From assembly GCF_014652415.1 (NCBI RefSeq), contig NZ_BMYT01000004.1, positions 24,126-88,125 on the forward strand: a DNA stretch of 64,000 bases, read 5' to 3'. Origin of the DNA: Affinundibacterium macrobrachii (lineage in GTDB: Bacteria > Pseudomonadota > Gammaproteobacteria > Burkholderiales > Burkholderiaceae_D). Both the position numbers and the translations under genes were made by a program. Below are positions 26,942 to 35,523 of the stretch, in pieces (position 1 is the stretch's first letter; the number at the start of each line of letters is the position of its first letter). The notes under the pieces are model-generated. The model was not told where the DNA came from, did not search any database, and saw only the letters and a list, made by a program, of their open reading frames with translations.

Positions 26942-27463
26942 TTAATGATGCGGCACGATATCGCTCTTGGCTTCGACTTCGAGTACAGGTGCTGGTGATT
27001 TGAGTGCTTTGCTGCTTTGTCCTTCAGCGGGGATTTCTATCCAATCGAGGCGACCTTTTTCGCATAATTGCGTAACTTTAAAATACTGCTTGCCGACTTC
27101 ATCGCTGAGTTTGACTTGGATTGAAAATTCGTCGTAGTAGGCATCGGGCAATTGGCCGCCACTCCACGTCACTTCGCGTACGCCAGTGGTGATGGTTTTG
27201 CCATGCGATTCATAAGGTTTGCTCAGGGTTTGGCTGACTGTGTCAATTTTCCATCCGGGTTTGAGCATGGGCTTTGCACCTGTTGCAGCTTCTGGCAAAC
27301 TGATTTTTACGGTATGCGTGGTACTACCTTCGCAGCCGTGGCCGATTTTGAATGTGAGCTTGTGATAGCTGCCTGCTTTGGCTTTTGTTTGCTCTAGTGT
27401 GACGTGGGCATTTGCTAGGCCGGTGATGCTTATTAAGCAGAGAGGCAAAAGAAGTTTTTTCAT
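26942..27463 (-). CDS. YcnI/DUF1775 copper-binding protein
   Basis: A 173-residue secreted protein. The signal peptide ends LANA and leaves His as the first mature residue (HVTLEQTKAKAGSYHKLTFKIGHGCEGS), the pattern of YcnI, whose N-terminal His and nearby Glu and Trp bind copper(II). A later W (GWKIDTVSQ) and a conserved REVTWSGG also fit. ATG 27463 is chosen; the frame is open further but that part is not signal-like. It lies at the end of an operon with PCu(A)C and SCO1. Confidence 0.8.
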   Translation of the reverse strand: MKKLLLPLCLISITGLANAHVTLEQTKAKAGSYHKLTFKIGHGCEGSTTHTVKISLPEAATGAKPMLKPGWKIDTVSQTLSKPYESHGKTITTGVREVTWSGGQLPDAYYDEFSIQVKLSDEVGKQYFKVTQLCEKGRLDWIEIPAEGQSSKALKSPAPVLEVEAKSDIVPHH

Positions 27464-27482
27464 GATGTTTTTAGGTGGTGCT

Positions 27483-27683
27483 TTAGATTGAAACTTGGCT
27501 AGCGTGATCGCTCGGTGCATTGCTCGGCGTCGTGAGTTTAAGTTCAATCACTGGCGATGTTGGCGTTCTTTGTATCGCTTCATTTAAATAGAAGACGTAG
27601 CCGTGCCAGATCGCCAATGCCACAATCGCAGCGACATTGAAACAACGCACGGTGCTGAAAAACATGGATAAATTTGACTTCAT
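27483..27683 (-). CDS. Small single-pass membrane protein in the copper operon
   Basis: A 66-residue protein with one helix (CFNVAAIVALAIWHGYVFYL, residues 14-33) and a polar tail. AGAGGA sits just upstream of ATG 27683, which is strong support for such a short gene. It lies between the PCu(A)C and YcnI genes on the same strand. No family is recognised; a role with the copper proteins is positional inference. Confidence 0.6.
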   Translation of the reverse strand: MKSNLSMFFSTVRCFNVAAIVALAIWHGYVFYLNEAIQRTPTSPVIELKLTTPSNAPSDHASQVSI

Positions 27684-27759
27684 ATGTCCTCTGGTTTTTG
27701 CCTTTGCTTGCTTTGTATAGTTTGAGTGAGAGAATCTAGCAAGATAAAAGTAAAGTCAA

Positions 27760-27787
27760 TGGATCCCTGCCTTCGCAGGGATGACAC
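27760..27787. repeat. REP-type palindrome
   Basis: ATCCCTGC-CTTC-GCAGGGAT (27763-27782) with TGG and GAC flanks is the widely spread intergenic palindrome seen as TGGATYCCYGCCTTCGCRGGRATGAC in many proteobacteria. It lies in the middle of the copper operon and may stabilise or trim the mRNA between PCu(A)C and the small gene. Confidence 0.7.
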
Positions 27788-27824
27788 TTTAAATTTTTCG
27801 ATTTATCTGAACGACTTCAGATGC

Positions 27825-28283
27825 TTAATGTTGCATTTTGTGCGCCGTTGTATTCATCGCTTTACCAACTGCTTTGACTTCGATTGTTTGTGTCTTCTTA
27901 TCTTTACCTTCGATGGTCAGTGTCAATGGCACGACATCGCCTTCTTTGACTTGCGCATTCAAGCCCATCAGCATGACGTGGTAGCTGCCTGGCTTTAGTT
28001 CAACTGCTTTACCCGCTGGCAGATCTAAGCTCATGATTTGACGCATTTTCATGACGTCTTTATCCATTTCCATGGTGTGAATTTCTACGGTTTTTGCAGC
28101 AGGAGATGTCGCTGAGATCAGTTTCAGGTCTTGTGTTGCGGTCAATTGCATAAATGCGCCAGTAGCTTTCTGTTGCGGTACAGTGGCGCGCACCCAAGGA
28201 TCTTTTACCGCAACTTGTGAGAAGGCTGCAGCGCTGATGGTTAAGCTGAGAGCGGCGAAGAGTGGAGTGATGATTTTTTTCAT
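27825..28283 (-). CDS. PCu(A)C-type periplasmic copper chaperone
   Basis: A 152-residue protein with a signal peptide (residues 4-22). The copper site is visible as EIHTMEMDKDVMKMR then, about 20 residues on, YHVMLMGL: the H-x(n)-M-x(n)-H-x-M pattern of PCu(A)C. It hands copper(I) to the CuA or CuB site of cytochrome oxidases, often with SCO1, whose gene lies 70 bp upstream. Additional His and Met residues in the C-terminal tail (NTTAHKMQH) fit copper binding. Confidence 0.85.
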   Translation of the reverse strand: MKKIITPLFAALSLTISAAAFSQVAVKDPWVRATVPQQKATGAFMQLTATQDLKLISATSPAAKTVEIHTMEMDKDVMKMRQIMSLDLPAGKAVELKPGSYHVMLMGLNAQVKEGDVVPLTLTIEGKDKKTQTIEVKAVGKAMNTTAHKMQH

Positions 28284-28352
28284 GGTCTTTCCTTTCGTTG
28301 GTGGGGACTACATAAAATATAAAGTTGATTACATTAGATTGCTGCAAAAAAG

Positions 28353-28958
28353 CTAAGAAGCATGTTGCATTAATTGACGAATATCCGATGCGAATTGATC
28401 CGCGCTATGCTCATGTCGCATCGCCAATCGGATCTTGCCTGTGGTGTCGAACAGGTAGCTCAAAGTCGAGTGATCCATGGTGTAACTACTACCAGTAGCG
28501 ACCTTAGCATAGAAGACTTTAAATTCATCAGCAACTTGTTTTGTCTGTTCGGCGGTGCCCCGTAGACCAATAAAACTAGGGTCAAAGTTTTGTGTGTAGG
28601 CGCGCATGAGGTCTGCGGTGTCACGTTCTGGGTCAATACTGATGAAGATCACTTGTAATTGATCACCGTCTTTACCGAGTTTTTGTTTGACTGCAGCGGC
28701 GCGAGCCAGTGCAGTCGGGCAGATATCAGGACACTGCGTAAAGCCAAAAAATACTAAGATGTAACGTCCTTTGAAATCAGCCAGTTGACGCTGCTTGCCA
28801 TCGCTATCATTGAGTTTGAAATCGCGACAATAATCAGCGCCTGTGATGTCGATGCTGTTAAATTTGAGCGCGGCCTTGTTGCATGCTATGAGCGCAAGTG
28901 CCAAGCTACTCATTAAGAAAGTTCGACGTGTTTGAGGGATAGTTCTTGGGGTGTGCAT
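28353..28958 (-). CDS. SCO1/SenC copper chaperone
   Basis: A 201-residue protein with a signal or anchor at residues 12-28 containing a Cys (ALALIACNKA), possibly a lipobox. The thioredoxin-like fold has FFGFTQCPDICPTALA at about 90-105, with the CxxxC copper site, and the conserved distal His in YTMDHSTLSYLFD at about 160-172. SCO proteins insert copper into the CuA centre of cytochrome oxidase. The gene lies 10 bp after the PepSY gene, in the same operon as PCu(A)C. Confidence 0.85.
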   Translation of the reverse strand: MHTPRTIPQTRRTFLMSSLALALIACNKAALKFNSIDITGADYCRDFKLNDSDGKQRQLADFKGRYILVFFGFTQCPDICPTALARAAAVKQKLGKDGDQLQVIFISIDPERDTADLMRAYTQNFDPSFIGLRGTAEQTKQVADEFKVFYAKVATGSSYTMDHSTLSYLFDTTGKIRLAMRHEHSADQFASDIRQLMQHAS

Positions 28959-28968
28959 ATTAACTTTC

Positions 28969-30333
28969 TTAAGTTTGATTTTTTTTGTGTCCTAGGAACA
29001 TTGTCACGACTTCAAATATGAGTAGCAGAACAAGGCTGATGCCAAAAACTGGTAGCGCATAGCCCAACATAATCAAGATAAAGTACATCCACCACGGAAT
29101 CGCTAGAGCATGTCTGCGATCAATGGCGGGCGCTGAAAGACTGCCCGCTTTCCGTCTTTGTAGCCACATCACATAACCAGACACCACAGAAAAAATCGTT
29201 GAGAGGGCGACGAGGATGAGTAAGGCTTGATTCCACCAACCAAATTCGCCTCGATGAAACGGAATCCCGATTGCAGTTGCTTGCGCTAGTAAAGGTAAAT
29301 TGTCCCAGCCTGATTGATATAGAACAGCGCCTGTGTAGGCATCAAGCACAAGTTGGAAACGTTTTTGCGGTTGGGTGCGATCAAAACTTTCAATGCGCCA
29401 GACACCTCGTTCGGATCTGGGCGGCGTCAATTGCATTTGAATCTCGGGGGCTAATTGGAGAGCCTTACGGTAGATCGTTTCTGCGCTCAAGGCCTGTACT
29501 CCAGGCGTAAATGCGGATTGCAACTCCTTCGGTATTTTTGGTGAAGATTGCTTGAGTGCAGCTTGCATCGCTCTGAAATTTTCACCTGCATACTTGGACC
29601 AAGTGATTCCTGTGAGAAGGATAGTTAAGGTCAGAGCACTAAATACGATGCTGCTGATGCTGTGAAAATAGCGCCAGTTGGCGCGTTGATTTTGGCTGCG
29701 ATTCCAGCGTAGCACACTGTACCAATTCGCTTTGCCTCGTGGCCACCACAAGTAGATGCCTGTGAGTAGCATCATAATCATCCAACTCGCGCCCAGCTCG
29801 ATCAGCCAGCGCCAGCCGTCGCCTTGTAATACAGAAGAATGCAATTTACTAGCCCATTCTTTGAAGCGACCATCTTCGGCTATTGTGCCTTGTAGTGCCA
29901 GCGTACCTGGGTTTATATAGGCAATGAAAGGTCTGTCTGATCTAGCGGCTTGAGTATGGTGTTGGTGTTCGGTATTGTGTATTTCGATAACTTTCTCTGT
30001 TTCAATGCTCTTATTTGTGGCACGTTTTTTCTTGTCACCGAAAACGAATTGTGCGGTCTGTGTGTTGGAAACAGCAGGAATGATTGTGCGTAGCGCATCG
30101 TTCGGAAATTGCATTCTCACCGCTGCAATTTGTGCGTCTAGATTTTGATGTGGTGCGATCTTGTTTACAGTATCTAATTCGGCGTGACGCCAGGCTTCGA
30201 TCTGCGGAGTGAATACATACAGTAAGCCAGTCAAAGCGGCAAAAATGATAATCGGAGCAGTAAGTAATCCAGCCCAGAAATGGAGTCGCCAAAAAATGCG
30301 TTGGAGTATGGAGTTGTTGGTTTGTGTTTGCAT
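28969..30333 (-). CDS. PepSY-associated transmembrane protein (PiuB-like)
   Basis: A 454-residue inner-membrane protein. The first helix carries LHFWAGLLTAPIIIFAALTGLLYVF (residues about 16-40), typical of PepSY-TM/PiuB proteins. The second group of helices lies at 205-225 and 250-270, and the C-terminus at 370-445 has more helices, with PAWW-like IPWWMYFILIMLG. His-rich HNTEHQHHTQAA sits in a periplasmic loop at about 118-129. PiuB-like proteins are reductases or accessory proteins paired with TonB receptors. ATG 30333 is chosen over the upstream ATG 30450, which lies in the palindromic spacer. Confidence 0.75.
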   Translation of the reverse strand: MQTQTNNSILQRIFWRLHFWAGLLTAPIIIFAALTGLLYVFTPQIEAWRHAELDTVNKIAPHQNLDAQIAAVRMQFPNDALRTIIPAVSNTQTAQFVFGDKKKRATNKSIETEKVIEIHNTEHQHHTQAARSDRPFIAYINPGTLALQGTIAEDGRFKEWASKLHSSVLQGDGWRWLIELGASWMIMMLLTGIYLWWPRGKANWYSVLRWNRSQNQRANWRYFHSISSIVFSALTLTILLTGITWSKYAGENFRAMQAALKQSSPKIPKELQSAFTPGVQALSAETIYRKALQLAPEIQMQLTPPRSERGVWRIESFDRTQPQKRFQLVLDAYTGAVLYQSGWDNLPLLAQATAIGIPFHRGEFGWWNQALLILVALSTIFSVVSGYVMWLQRRKAGSLSAPAIDRRHALAIPWWMYFILIMLGYALPVFGISLVLLLIFEVVTMFLGHKKNQT

Positions 30334-30360
30334 TTCTTTTTCACCGAATATTGGTTTTTC

Positions 30361-30428
30361 GTAGGGCTGGCGAAACCCGCGCAGCTCAGTCGCTCGATGT
30401 TCTAGCGGCGCGGGTTTTACCGCCCTAC
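30361..30428. repeat. Palindromic intergenic element (REP/MITE-like)
   Basis: The left arm starts GTAGGGC and ends AAACCCGCGC (30361-30382). The right arm (30408-30428) starts GCGCGGGTTTTACC and ends GCCCTAC. They are inverted copies over about 21 bp with a 4- to 5-base difference in the middle and a 25-nt loop. The element fills the gap between the TonB receptor gene and the PepSY gene. Confidence 0.7.
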
Positions 30429-30439
30429 AATTTCTTTGC

Positions 30440-32758
30440 TCAATAATCAAACTTCAATTCAGCTACTACACTACGCTGGGTGTAGGGGTGGAATGCCCAA
30501 TACTTTTTGTTGTTCAGATTATCGATACCAATTGCTGCACTCCATTGCTTGTCGAGTTTGTAGCGAATACGTAAATCCGCCACCAAGAAACTCGAAAAAC
30601 CGAAGTAGGTGAAAGCATTGCTGTCGCTATTGTCCAAAGAACCGTATTGACGACCACTGTAACGTACGCCGAGTGTGGTGGTCAGTTGTTCGTTGGCGCG
30701 ATAGCTGGCGACGAAATTCGCGCGCCATTGTGGTACACGTGGTTGCCATTTGCCGACACTCTTCTGAAATTTGTCGTTCTTAACTATTTTTGAGTCGGCG
30801 TACGTCACACTGGCGGATAGATCGAGTCCGTTGATTATCACGTCACTATTTTGATATGCCAGCTCTAAACCATTGGTACGGATTTTGTCGACGTTTTGAA
30901 TATTTGTAATGTTTGGTGTGACCAAGGTATTGGTTTGCGAATACAAGGCGTCATCGGTGTCTTCATGGAAGAAGGTCGCACGTAATAAACCTTTGCCATC
31001 GTTGAGTGATTGTTCCGCACTCCACTCGCTGGTCCAAGATTTTTCTGGCTTGAGGTTAGGATCGTTGTTGACGATGGTTTGTGTTGATACTGTTCCTTGA
31101 TAAAGTTCAGATACCGTCGGCATACGCACGGCACGTCCTACAGATGCCTTTAGGGTGAGTTCATCCGTTGCACGGAATGCTAATGCCGCTTTGGGTGAGA
31201 AGTAATTCTCATCGCGTGTGCCAAAGGCCAAGGTGGTGCTGGCGTTGGAGATAGCACCATCTTTTGCTGACCATTGTTCAAAACGGCCGCCTATGATGGT
31301 TTTCCATGTCGGGTTGATGCGCCATGCATCTTGTAGAAAGAAACTGTTCAACTCAGAATCACCGCGGAATGCGGAGAAGCGTTTGCTGGCTGCACCGTTG
31401 ATCCAGTCGGTAGTGTCGGATACTAAAGTGCGTAATTTGTACGCTTCGCGTTGATAGCCAAACTCGGTGGTGTGTTCGTTATTTGGACGCCAGATGCCTT
31501 TTAAGGCGAGCGTGTTCCAGCCTGTGCCGCTGCCATCGGTGATGCGGCCGGTACCACCTGCGTCTGCGCTAGGTATTGCTACGGTTGGTGCACGCGCTAT
31601 ATCTTTGTTGTAGTCATACAGACTGGCGGCTAGTTCCCAATCCCAAGCGCCTTTTGTGTTGCTCTTTAAGTGCAATCCGTGTGTGATATGTTCGAGTTGA
31701 TTTTTGCTATTCGCCATATCGGTAGGATTGATTGTATATTTTTTGCCGGCGATGTTTACGTCACCGCTATATACCGCATTGCCAGCTGCATCGCGTAAAT
31801 AGCTTTCAACCGAGCTATTCATATCATTGCGCCAAACACCAAAGGTGTAACTTGCTCTTAAAGTTGGTGTGATGTCATAAGCAAGTTTGACTTTGGCGTG
31901 ATCTTGTATGGTGTGATATTGCCCAGTTGCTGCCATCAACCACCAATCTTGGCCCTGTGGATTTTTGCCGGCAATTGCACCTGTAACAGCTTTTCCTGCG
32001 TTACCTGTGACGCCAGCAGAAACCAGTTTATTGGTGAATGCAATTGGATGACCATCGCTATCTAAACGATTGATATTCACCCACCAAGAGAAGGCACCTT
32101 GTTTATCACCAAGGCTGCCACTCAGTTGTTTGCCGCTAAAATTTTTGTCAGTACCGTATTCTTGAAAATTCTCCGAGAAGCCTACCAGCTTGGCATGCGC
32201 CTCAAACTTTTCTGGCATGCGGGTGACATAATCGACAACCGCACCTACTGAATTGCCTGAATAAGCCGCAGAAAATGGGCCGTACAAAACATCAACACGT
32301 TGGATTTCTTCGGGCGTAACCAAGCCCCAGCGTGGTGTGAAGCTAGCGCCATTACCCAATAAATTGGATAAAAGGATGCCATCCGCATAAACCATAGAGC
32401 GCGCACTATTGCCGGTGCCTGATGCACGTGTTGCTAATACCGCGTGGTTGTAATCACCAACATAGCGCTTGCGCACTAGCAAGCTTGGTAGATATTTGAG
32501 TGCATCTTCGGCATCAATTGCGTTGATGGTTTTCTCGATATCTTTTGCATTAATCCCTTCGATGGTAGTTGGGATTTCTGTTGGCAAACTGGTTGGTTTA
32601 TCGCCTTTGATGACGACTCTATCAACGCTCGCTTTATCTTCTGTTGGTTGATGGGCGCTCAGCTTGCTAAGTTCGCTAGCCAAAGTCGATTGTGATAAAC
32701 AAGGAAAGGCGGCAGCGATCGCGCAAGCAATCACTGCTGGACGTAAAATGGTTTTCAT
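30440..32758 (-). CDS. TonB-dependent receptor of the copper locus
   Basis: A 772-residue outer-membrane receptor. It has a signal peptide (residues 7-27), then a TonB-box-like VDRVVIKGD, a plug (GDYNHAVLATRAS, RSMVYADGILLSNLLG, EEIQRVDVLYGPFSAAYSGNSVGAVVDYVTR) and a 22-strand-type barrel ending VVAELKFDY. The PepSY, SCO1, PCu(A)C and YcnI genes follow in the same direction, so copper or a copper chelate is the likely substrate (inference). ATG 32758 is chosen; the frame is open 16 codons further. The plug Gly-rich motif is LYGPFSAAYSGNSVGAVVDY. Confidence 0.85.
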   Translation of the reverse strand: MKTILRPAVIACAIAAAFPCLSQSTLASELSKLSAHQPTEDKASVDRVVIKGDKPTSLPTEIPTTIEGINAKDIEKTINAIDAEDALKYLPSLLVRKRYVGDYNHAVLATRASGTGNSARSMVYADGILLSNLLGNGASFTPRWGLVTPEEIQRVDVLYGPFSAAYSGNSVGAVVDYVTRMPEKFEAHAKLVGFSENFQEYGTDKNFSGKQLSGSLGDKQGAFSWWVNINRLDSDGHPIAFTNKLVSAGVTGNAGKAVTGAIAGKNPQGQDWWLMAATGQYHTIQDHAKVKLAYDITPTLRASYTFGVWRNDMNSSVESYLRDAAGNAVYSGDVNIAGKKYTINPTDMANSKNQLEHITHGLHLKSNTKGAWDWELAASLYDYNKDIARAPTVAIPSADAGGTGRITDGSGTGWNTLALKGIWRPNNEHTTEFGYQREAYKLRTLVSDTTDWINGAASKRFSAFRGDSELNSFFLQDAWRINPTWKTIIGGRFEQWSAKDGAISNASTTLAFGTRDENYFSPKAALAFRATDELTLKASVGRAVRMPTVSELYQGTVSTQTIVNNDPNLKPEKSWTSEWSAEQSLNDGKGLLRATFFHEDTDDALYSQTNTLVTPNITNIQNVDKIRTNGLELAYQNSDVIINGLDLSASVTYADSKIVKNDKFQKSVGKWQPRVPQWRANFVASYRANEQLTTTLGVRYSGRQYGSLDNSDSNAFTYFGFSSFLVADLRIRYKLDKQWSAAIGIDNLNNKKYWAFHPYTQRSVVAELKFDY

Positions 32759-32936
32759 ACACGTTAGCTTCAAATCCTGTGGCATGAAGTTGGATACTTC
32801 AGCCACAGCTTAATTCAATGGATGAACTAGCGAATTGGTGATGGAATTCATCAAAGCCATGCTAGGTTCGCGATATGTGCAATCCCATTTCAGCGCATAG
32901 CTTGATGCACTTACAATGAAGAATTGTCAGATTGAA

Positions 32937-33314
32937 TTAAGCGAGAACTGGTGGCCCGCGGGCGGGTAGGGGAGCCGCAACGATGGCCGCTAGACGAGCA
33001 GCAGGAATCGATTGCGTTGCATAAGATAAGGCGTGAACTGGTGGGCAAACTTCAGGTGTGGGAACATCTGGTGCGATGGCAGTGGGCATACAAAACGAAC
33101 ACTCTAAAGTGTGTGTCGTCGTCTTGCCATCAACAATCTTGCCAGACTCGTTGACGAATTTGATACCCGTGCTGGTACAAATCATGCTGATACCTTTTCC
33201 ACTGAACACAGGCGCAGCCATCGCAACGCTCAGCGTTAATCCATAAAGGAATAACACAGCGATCACGAGCTTGTTGGCGCGACGTAAGCGTTGGAATAGA
33301 GAAAATGTCAGCAT
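32937..33314 (-). CDS. DUF2946 family protein, second copy
   Basis: About 125 residues from ATG 33314; ATG 33323 and 33338 are alternatives. A signal helix (LVIAVLFLYGLTLSVAMA) is followed by a beta-rich part with ICTSTGIKFV and HTLECSFCMPTAIAPD, a CxxC like the first DUF2946 protein, and a Pro-rich end PARGPPVLA. It sits upstream of the copper-locus TonB receptor, on the same strand, and may be its first gene (about 180 bp apart). Confidence 0.7.
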   Translation of the reverse strand: MLTFSLFQRLRRANKLVIAVLFLYGLTLSVAMAAPVFSGKGISMICTSTGIKFVNESGKIVDGKTTTHTLECSFCMPTAIAPDVPTPEVCPPVHALSYATQSIPAARLAAIVAAPLPARGPPVLA

Positions 33315-33541
33315 GGGCGGCATTGTAGCAGGAAACATTTGTGGCTGTGTTGATGCTACGCAGACTTTGTGTTGCGCGATGTTAAACTCGAACTTCATTT
33401 TGTAGATTGAACTAATTTCGCTAGAGTTTGTTCTACACAAGTTTAGACTCATGCACATTTGTTCGCTGTTTTTGGATGAATAGATCGATGTATGTTGAGT
33501 TAATTAATTCACTTAGTTTTGTTTAGAGATGGGGGATGAAT

Positions 33542-34048
33542 ATGTTGGGAAAATATACAACCACTTTAAAAACGAGTATGACTACCGTGCTCGTGACTGC
33601 ATTCGCCTTCACTTGTATCAGCGACTTCGCACACGCGCAAAAAATTGGTAGTGTCGATACGGTGTTCAAGTTTATTGGTCCTGATCACAAAATTGTTGTG
33701 GAAGCTTATGATGACCCTAAAGTAAAAGGGGTGACTTGTTATGTGTCGCGCGCCAAGACTGGCGGCATCAAAGGCGGTTTAGGCTTAGCCGAGGATAAAG
33801 CCGAGGCGTCAATATCGTGCCATCAAGTCGGACCGATTAGTTTTGACAAGCCTTTAAATCAACAAGAAGAAGTTTTTAATCAAAGCTTGTCGATCTTGTT
33901 TAAAAAATTACGCATCGTGCGTATGGTGGATATGCAGCGCAATAGCCTTGTGTATTTGACCTATTCCGACAAATTGATAGAAGGTTCTCCGCAAAATAGT
34001 GTGACTGCGGTGCCAGTGGATAGAAAAATTACCATACCAATTAAGTAA
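33542..34048 (+). CDS. creA: CreA family protein
   Basis: About 168 residues. Signal peptide (residues 8-32, ending AHA), then [51 protein letters not shown], the near-invariant CreA block. Function is unknown, although it is conserved across proteobacteria. ATG 33542 has GGGGGA five bases upstream; ATG 33536 is two codons earlier and directly abuts the same G run. It is transcribed divergently from the DUF2946 gene. Confidence 0.85.
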   Translation: MLGKYTTTLKTSMTTVLVTAFAFTCISDFAHAQKIGSVDTVFKFIGPDHKIVVEAYDDPKVKGVTCYVSRAKTGGIKGGLGLAEDKAEASISCHQVGPISFDKPLNQQEEVFNQSLSILFKKLRIVRMVDMQRNSLVYLTYSDKLIEGSPQNSVTAVPVDRKITIPIK

Positions 34049-34153
34049 TTTTTTATAATTTAGAACATGCTTAGAATTGATTTCCAAGTGGAAATAATGT
34101 TTAATACTGAGCACTTGCTATCCCTGCGATAATTTAAAAACTCTTATTAGAAA

Positions 34154-35017
34154 ATGAATCAACAAATTCAACCGGTGGTTAACGACAAACAAGCGGTCGA
34201 TAATTTATTAAAAACGATCCGCATTCCGCCACGCCCAAGCTTGCTGGTTGATTTGCAAAAAGAGTTAAACAAAGATGAGCCTAGCGCCAAAGGCATGGCA
34301 AAAATCATCGCTAACGATGTCGCCTTGGCCGCATCCCTTCTCAAATTAACAAACTCCCCATTCTTTGGCTTGCGTCTAAAAGCCCAATCAGTTGATCATG
34401 CGGTCAGTTTAATTGGTACCACACAAACTGGTATTTTGATGACTGGGATCATTGCTCGTCAGTCGATTAGTAGTGGTGCGAGTTCTATGGGGAAGTTTTG
34501 GGATTTCTCTAGTAAACGCGCCCAAGCATTAAGTGCAATGGTGCGACGTACTTCTGTTTGTTCAGCTGATGTAGCGCACACCTTTGGTTTATTTTGCGAT
34601 ATCGGTGTGCCTATTTTGATGGAACGTTTTCCTGAGTATGCAGAAACTTGGAAGAAAGCCAATAGCGAATTCGATTTGCCACTAACCGCAGTCGAAGATC
34701 AACACCACATCACGAATCATGCCTCAATTGGTTCTTTGATGGCGCGTACTTGGGGTTTGCCTGAGCAAGTCTCAACCGCGATTTTGCTGCATCATGATTA
34801 CAAAACGTTAGAAGACACCGCTACCGATGATAGCGTGCGTGGCTTAATCGCCTTGTGTGCTTTGGCAGAGTATGCGATTCAAAAATATGAAGGACAAGAG
34901 CGTCCTGCCGAGTGGTATAAGGGTGGTGAAATGGTTTGTCAGTATCTTGGTATTAGTGCAGAAGATGCGGAAGATTGGAGCGAAGAGTTGCAAGAGTCCT
35001 TCAACTCCGCACATTAA
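34154..35017 (+). CDS. HDOD-domain signalling protein
   Basis: A 287-residue cytoplasmic protein with the HDOD fold: IRIPPRPSLLVDLQKEL, then MAKIIANDVALAASLLKLTNSPFFGL (about 54-79), VDHAVSLIGTTQTGILMTGI, and LMERFPEYAETW/HHITNHASIGSLMARTWGLP (about 185-205). HDOD proteins act in signalling and stress control without the HD phosphodiesterase residues. No sensor domain is attached. The gene is monocistronic and followed by a hairpin. Confidence 0.75.
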   Translation: MNQQIQPVVNDKQAVDNLLKTIRIPPRPSLLVDLQKELNKDEPSAKGMAKIIANDVALAASLLKLTNSPFFGLRLKAQSVDHAVSLIGTTQTGILMTGIIARQSISSGASSMGKFWDFSSKRAQALSAMVRRTSVCSADVAHTFGLFCDIGVPILMERFPEYAETWKKANSEFDLPLTAVEDQHHITNHASIGSLMARTWGLPEQVSTAILLHHDYKTLEDTATDDSVRGLIALCALAEYAIQKYEGQERPAEWYKGGEMVCQYLGISAEDAEDWSEELQESFNSAH

Positions 35018-35035
35018 TAAAAGCAAGCGATTTAC

Positions 35036-35071
35036 ATCAGCGTTTACATCAATGTTGACATCAACGCTGAT
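35036..35071 (+). terminator. Hairpin after the HDOD gene
   Basis: ATCAGCGTT (35036-35044) pairs with AACGCTGAT (35063-35071) around an 18-nt loop. No T-tract follows, so it may be only a structural end of the transcript. Confidence 0.35.
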
Positions 35072-35124
35072 ATTACACATCGTACCGCCGTCGGCGCCAT
35101 ACTTGATATGAACTCAGCAATCGA

Positions 35125-35322
35125 CTAGTTGGGTTTGAATCCCAACAAGCGCGCAGGCAAAAGCAAAATGGCGCGCAATAACTCAAACACCGCATCGACT
35201 GTAATGCCGATCAAACGAAATGGCAGTAGGATTAGCCATACCAGTGGATACAGTACCAGTGCCAACAAGGCTAAGGGCCAGCACAAAATAAAAACCACAA
35301 TCCAAATTAAAAATCCCAACAT
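35125..35322 (-). CDS. Small hydrophobic membrane protein
   Basis: A 65-residue protein: two closely spaced helices (MLGFLIWIVVFILCWPLALLALVLYPLVWLILLPF), then an amphipathic segment (RAILLLPARLLGFKPN). ATG 35322 is preceded by GAGGAA at about 35330 (minus strand). Such proteins are common but unassigned. Codon use is normal for the window. Confidence 0.65.
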   Translation of the reverse strand: MLGFLIWIVVFILCWPLALLALVLYPLVWLILLPFRLIGITVDAVFELLRAILLLPARLLGFKPN

Positions 35323-35473
35323 CGCGTTTCCTCAAAGATGGTTGTTAGACCAGACTGTACGATAGATTATTCGTCGCTAAAACCAAAATCAGATCAACTG
35401 CATTTTTTGAGGTATAAAAGCGCGAATAAGCTGATCAGTGGTGATCGCTTCAGGTGAGAATTTTGCTTTGAAC

Positions 35474-35513
35474 GCAGTCTTACAATAACTGCGGCGCGTC
35501 ATTGTAAGATTGC
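35474..35513. other. Large inverted repeat next to the PBP4 gene
   Basis: GCAGTCTTACAAT (35474-35486) and ATTGTAAGATTGC (35501-35513) are inverted with one mismatch in 13, loop 14. It lies downstream of dacB on the minus strand. No T-tract follows, so it may terminate by other means or bind a protein. Confidence 0.5.
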
Positions 35514-35523
35514 AAGACGCACT

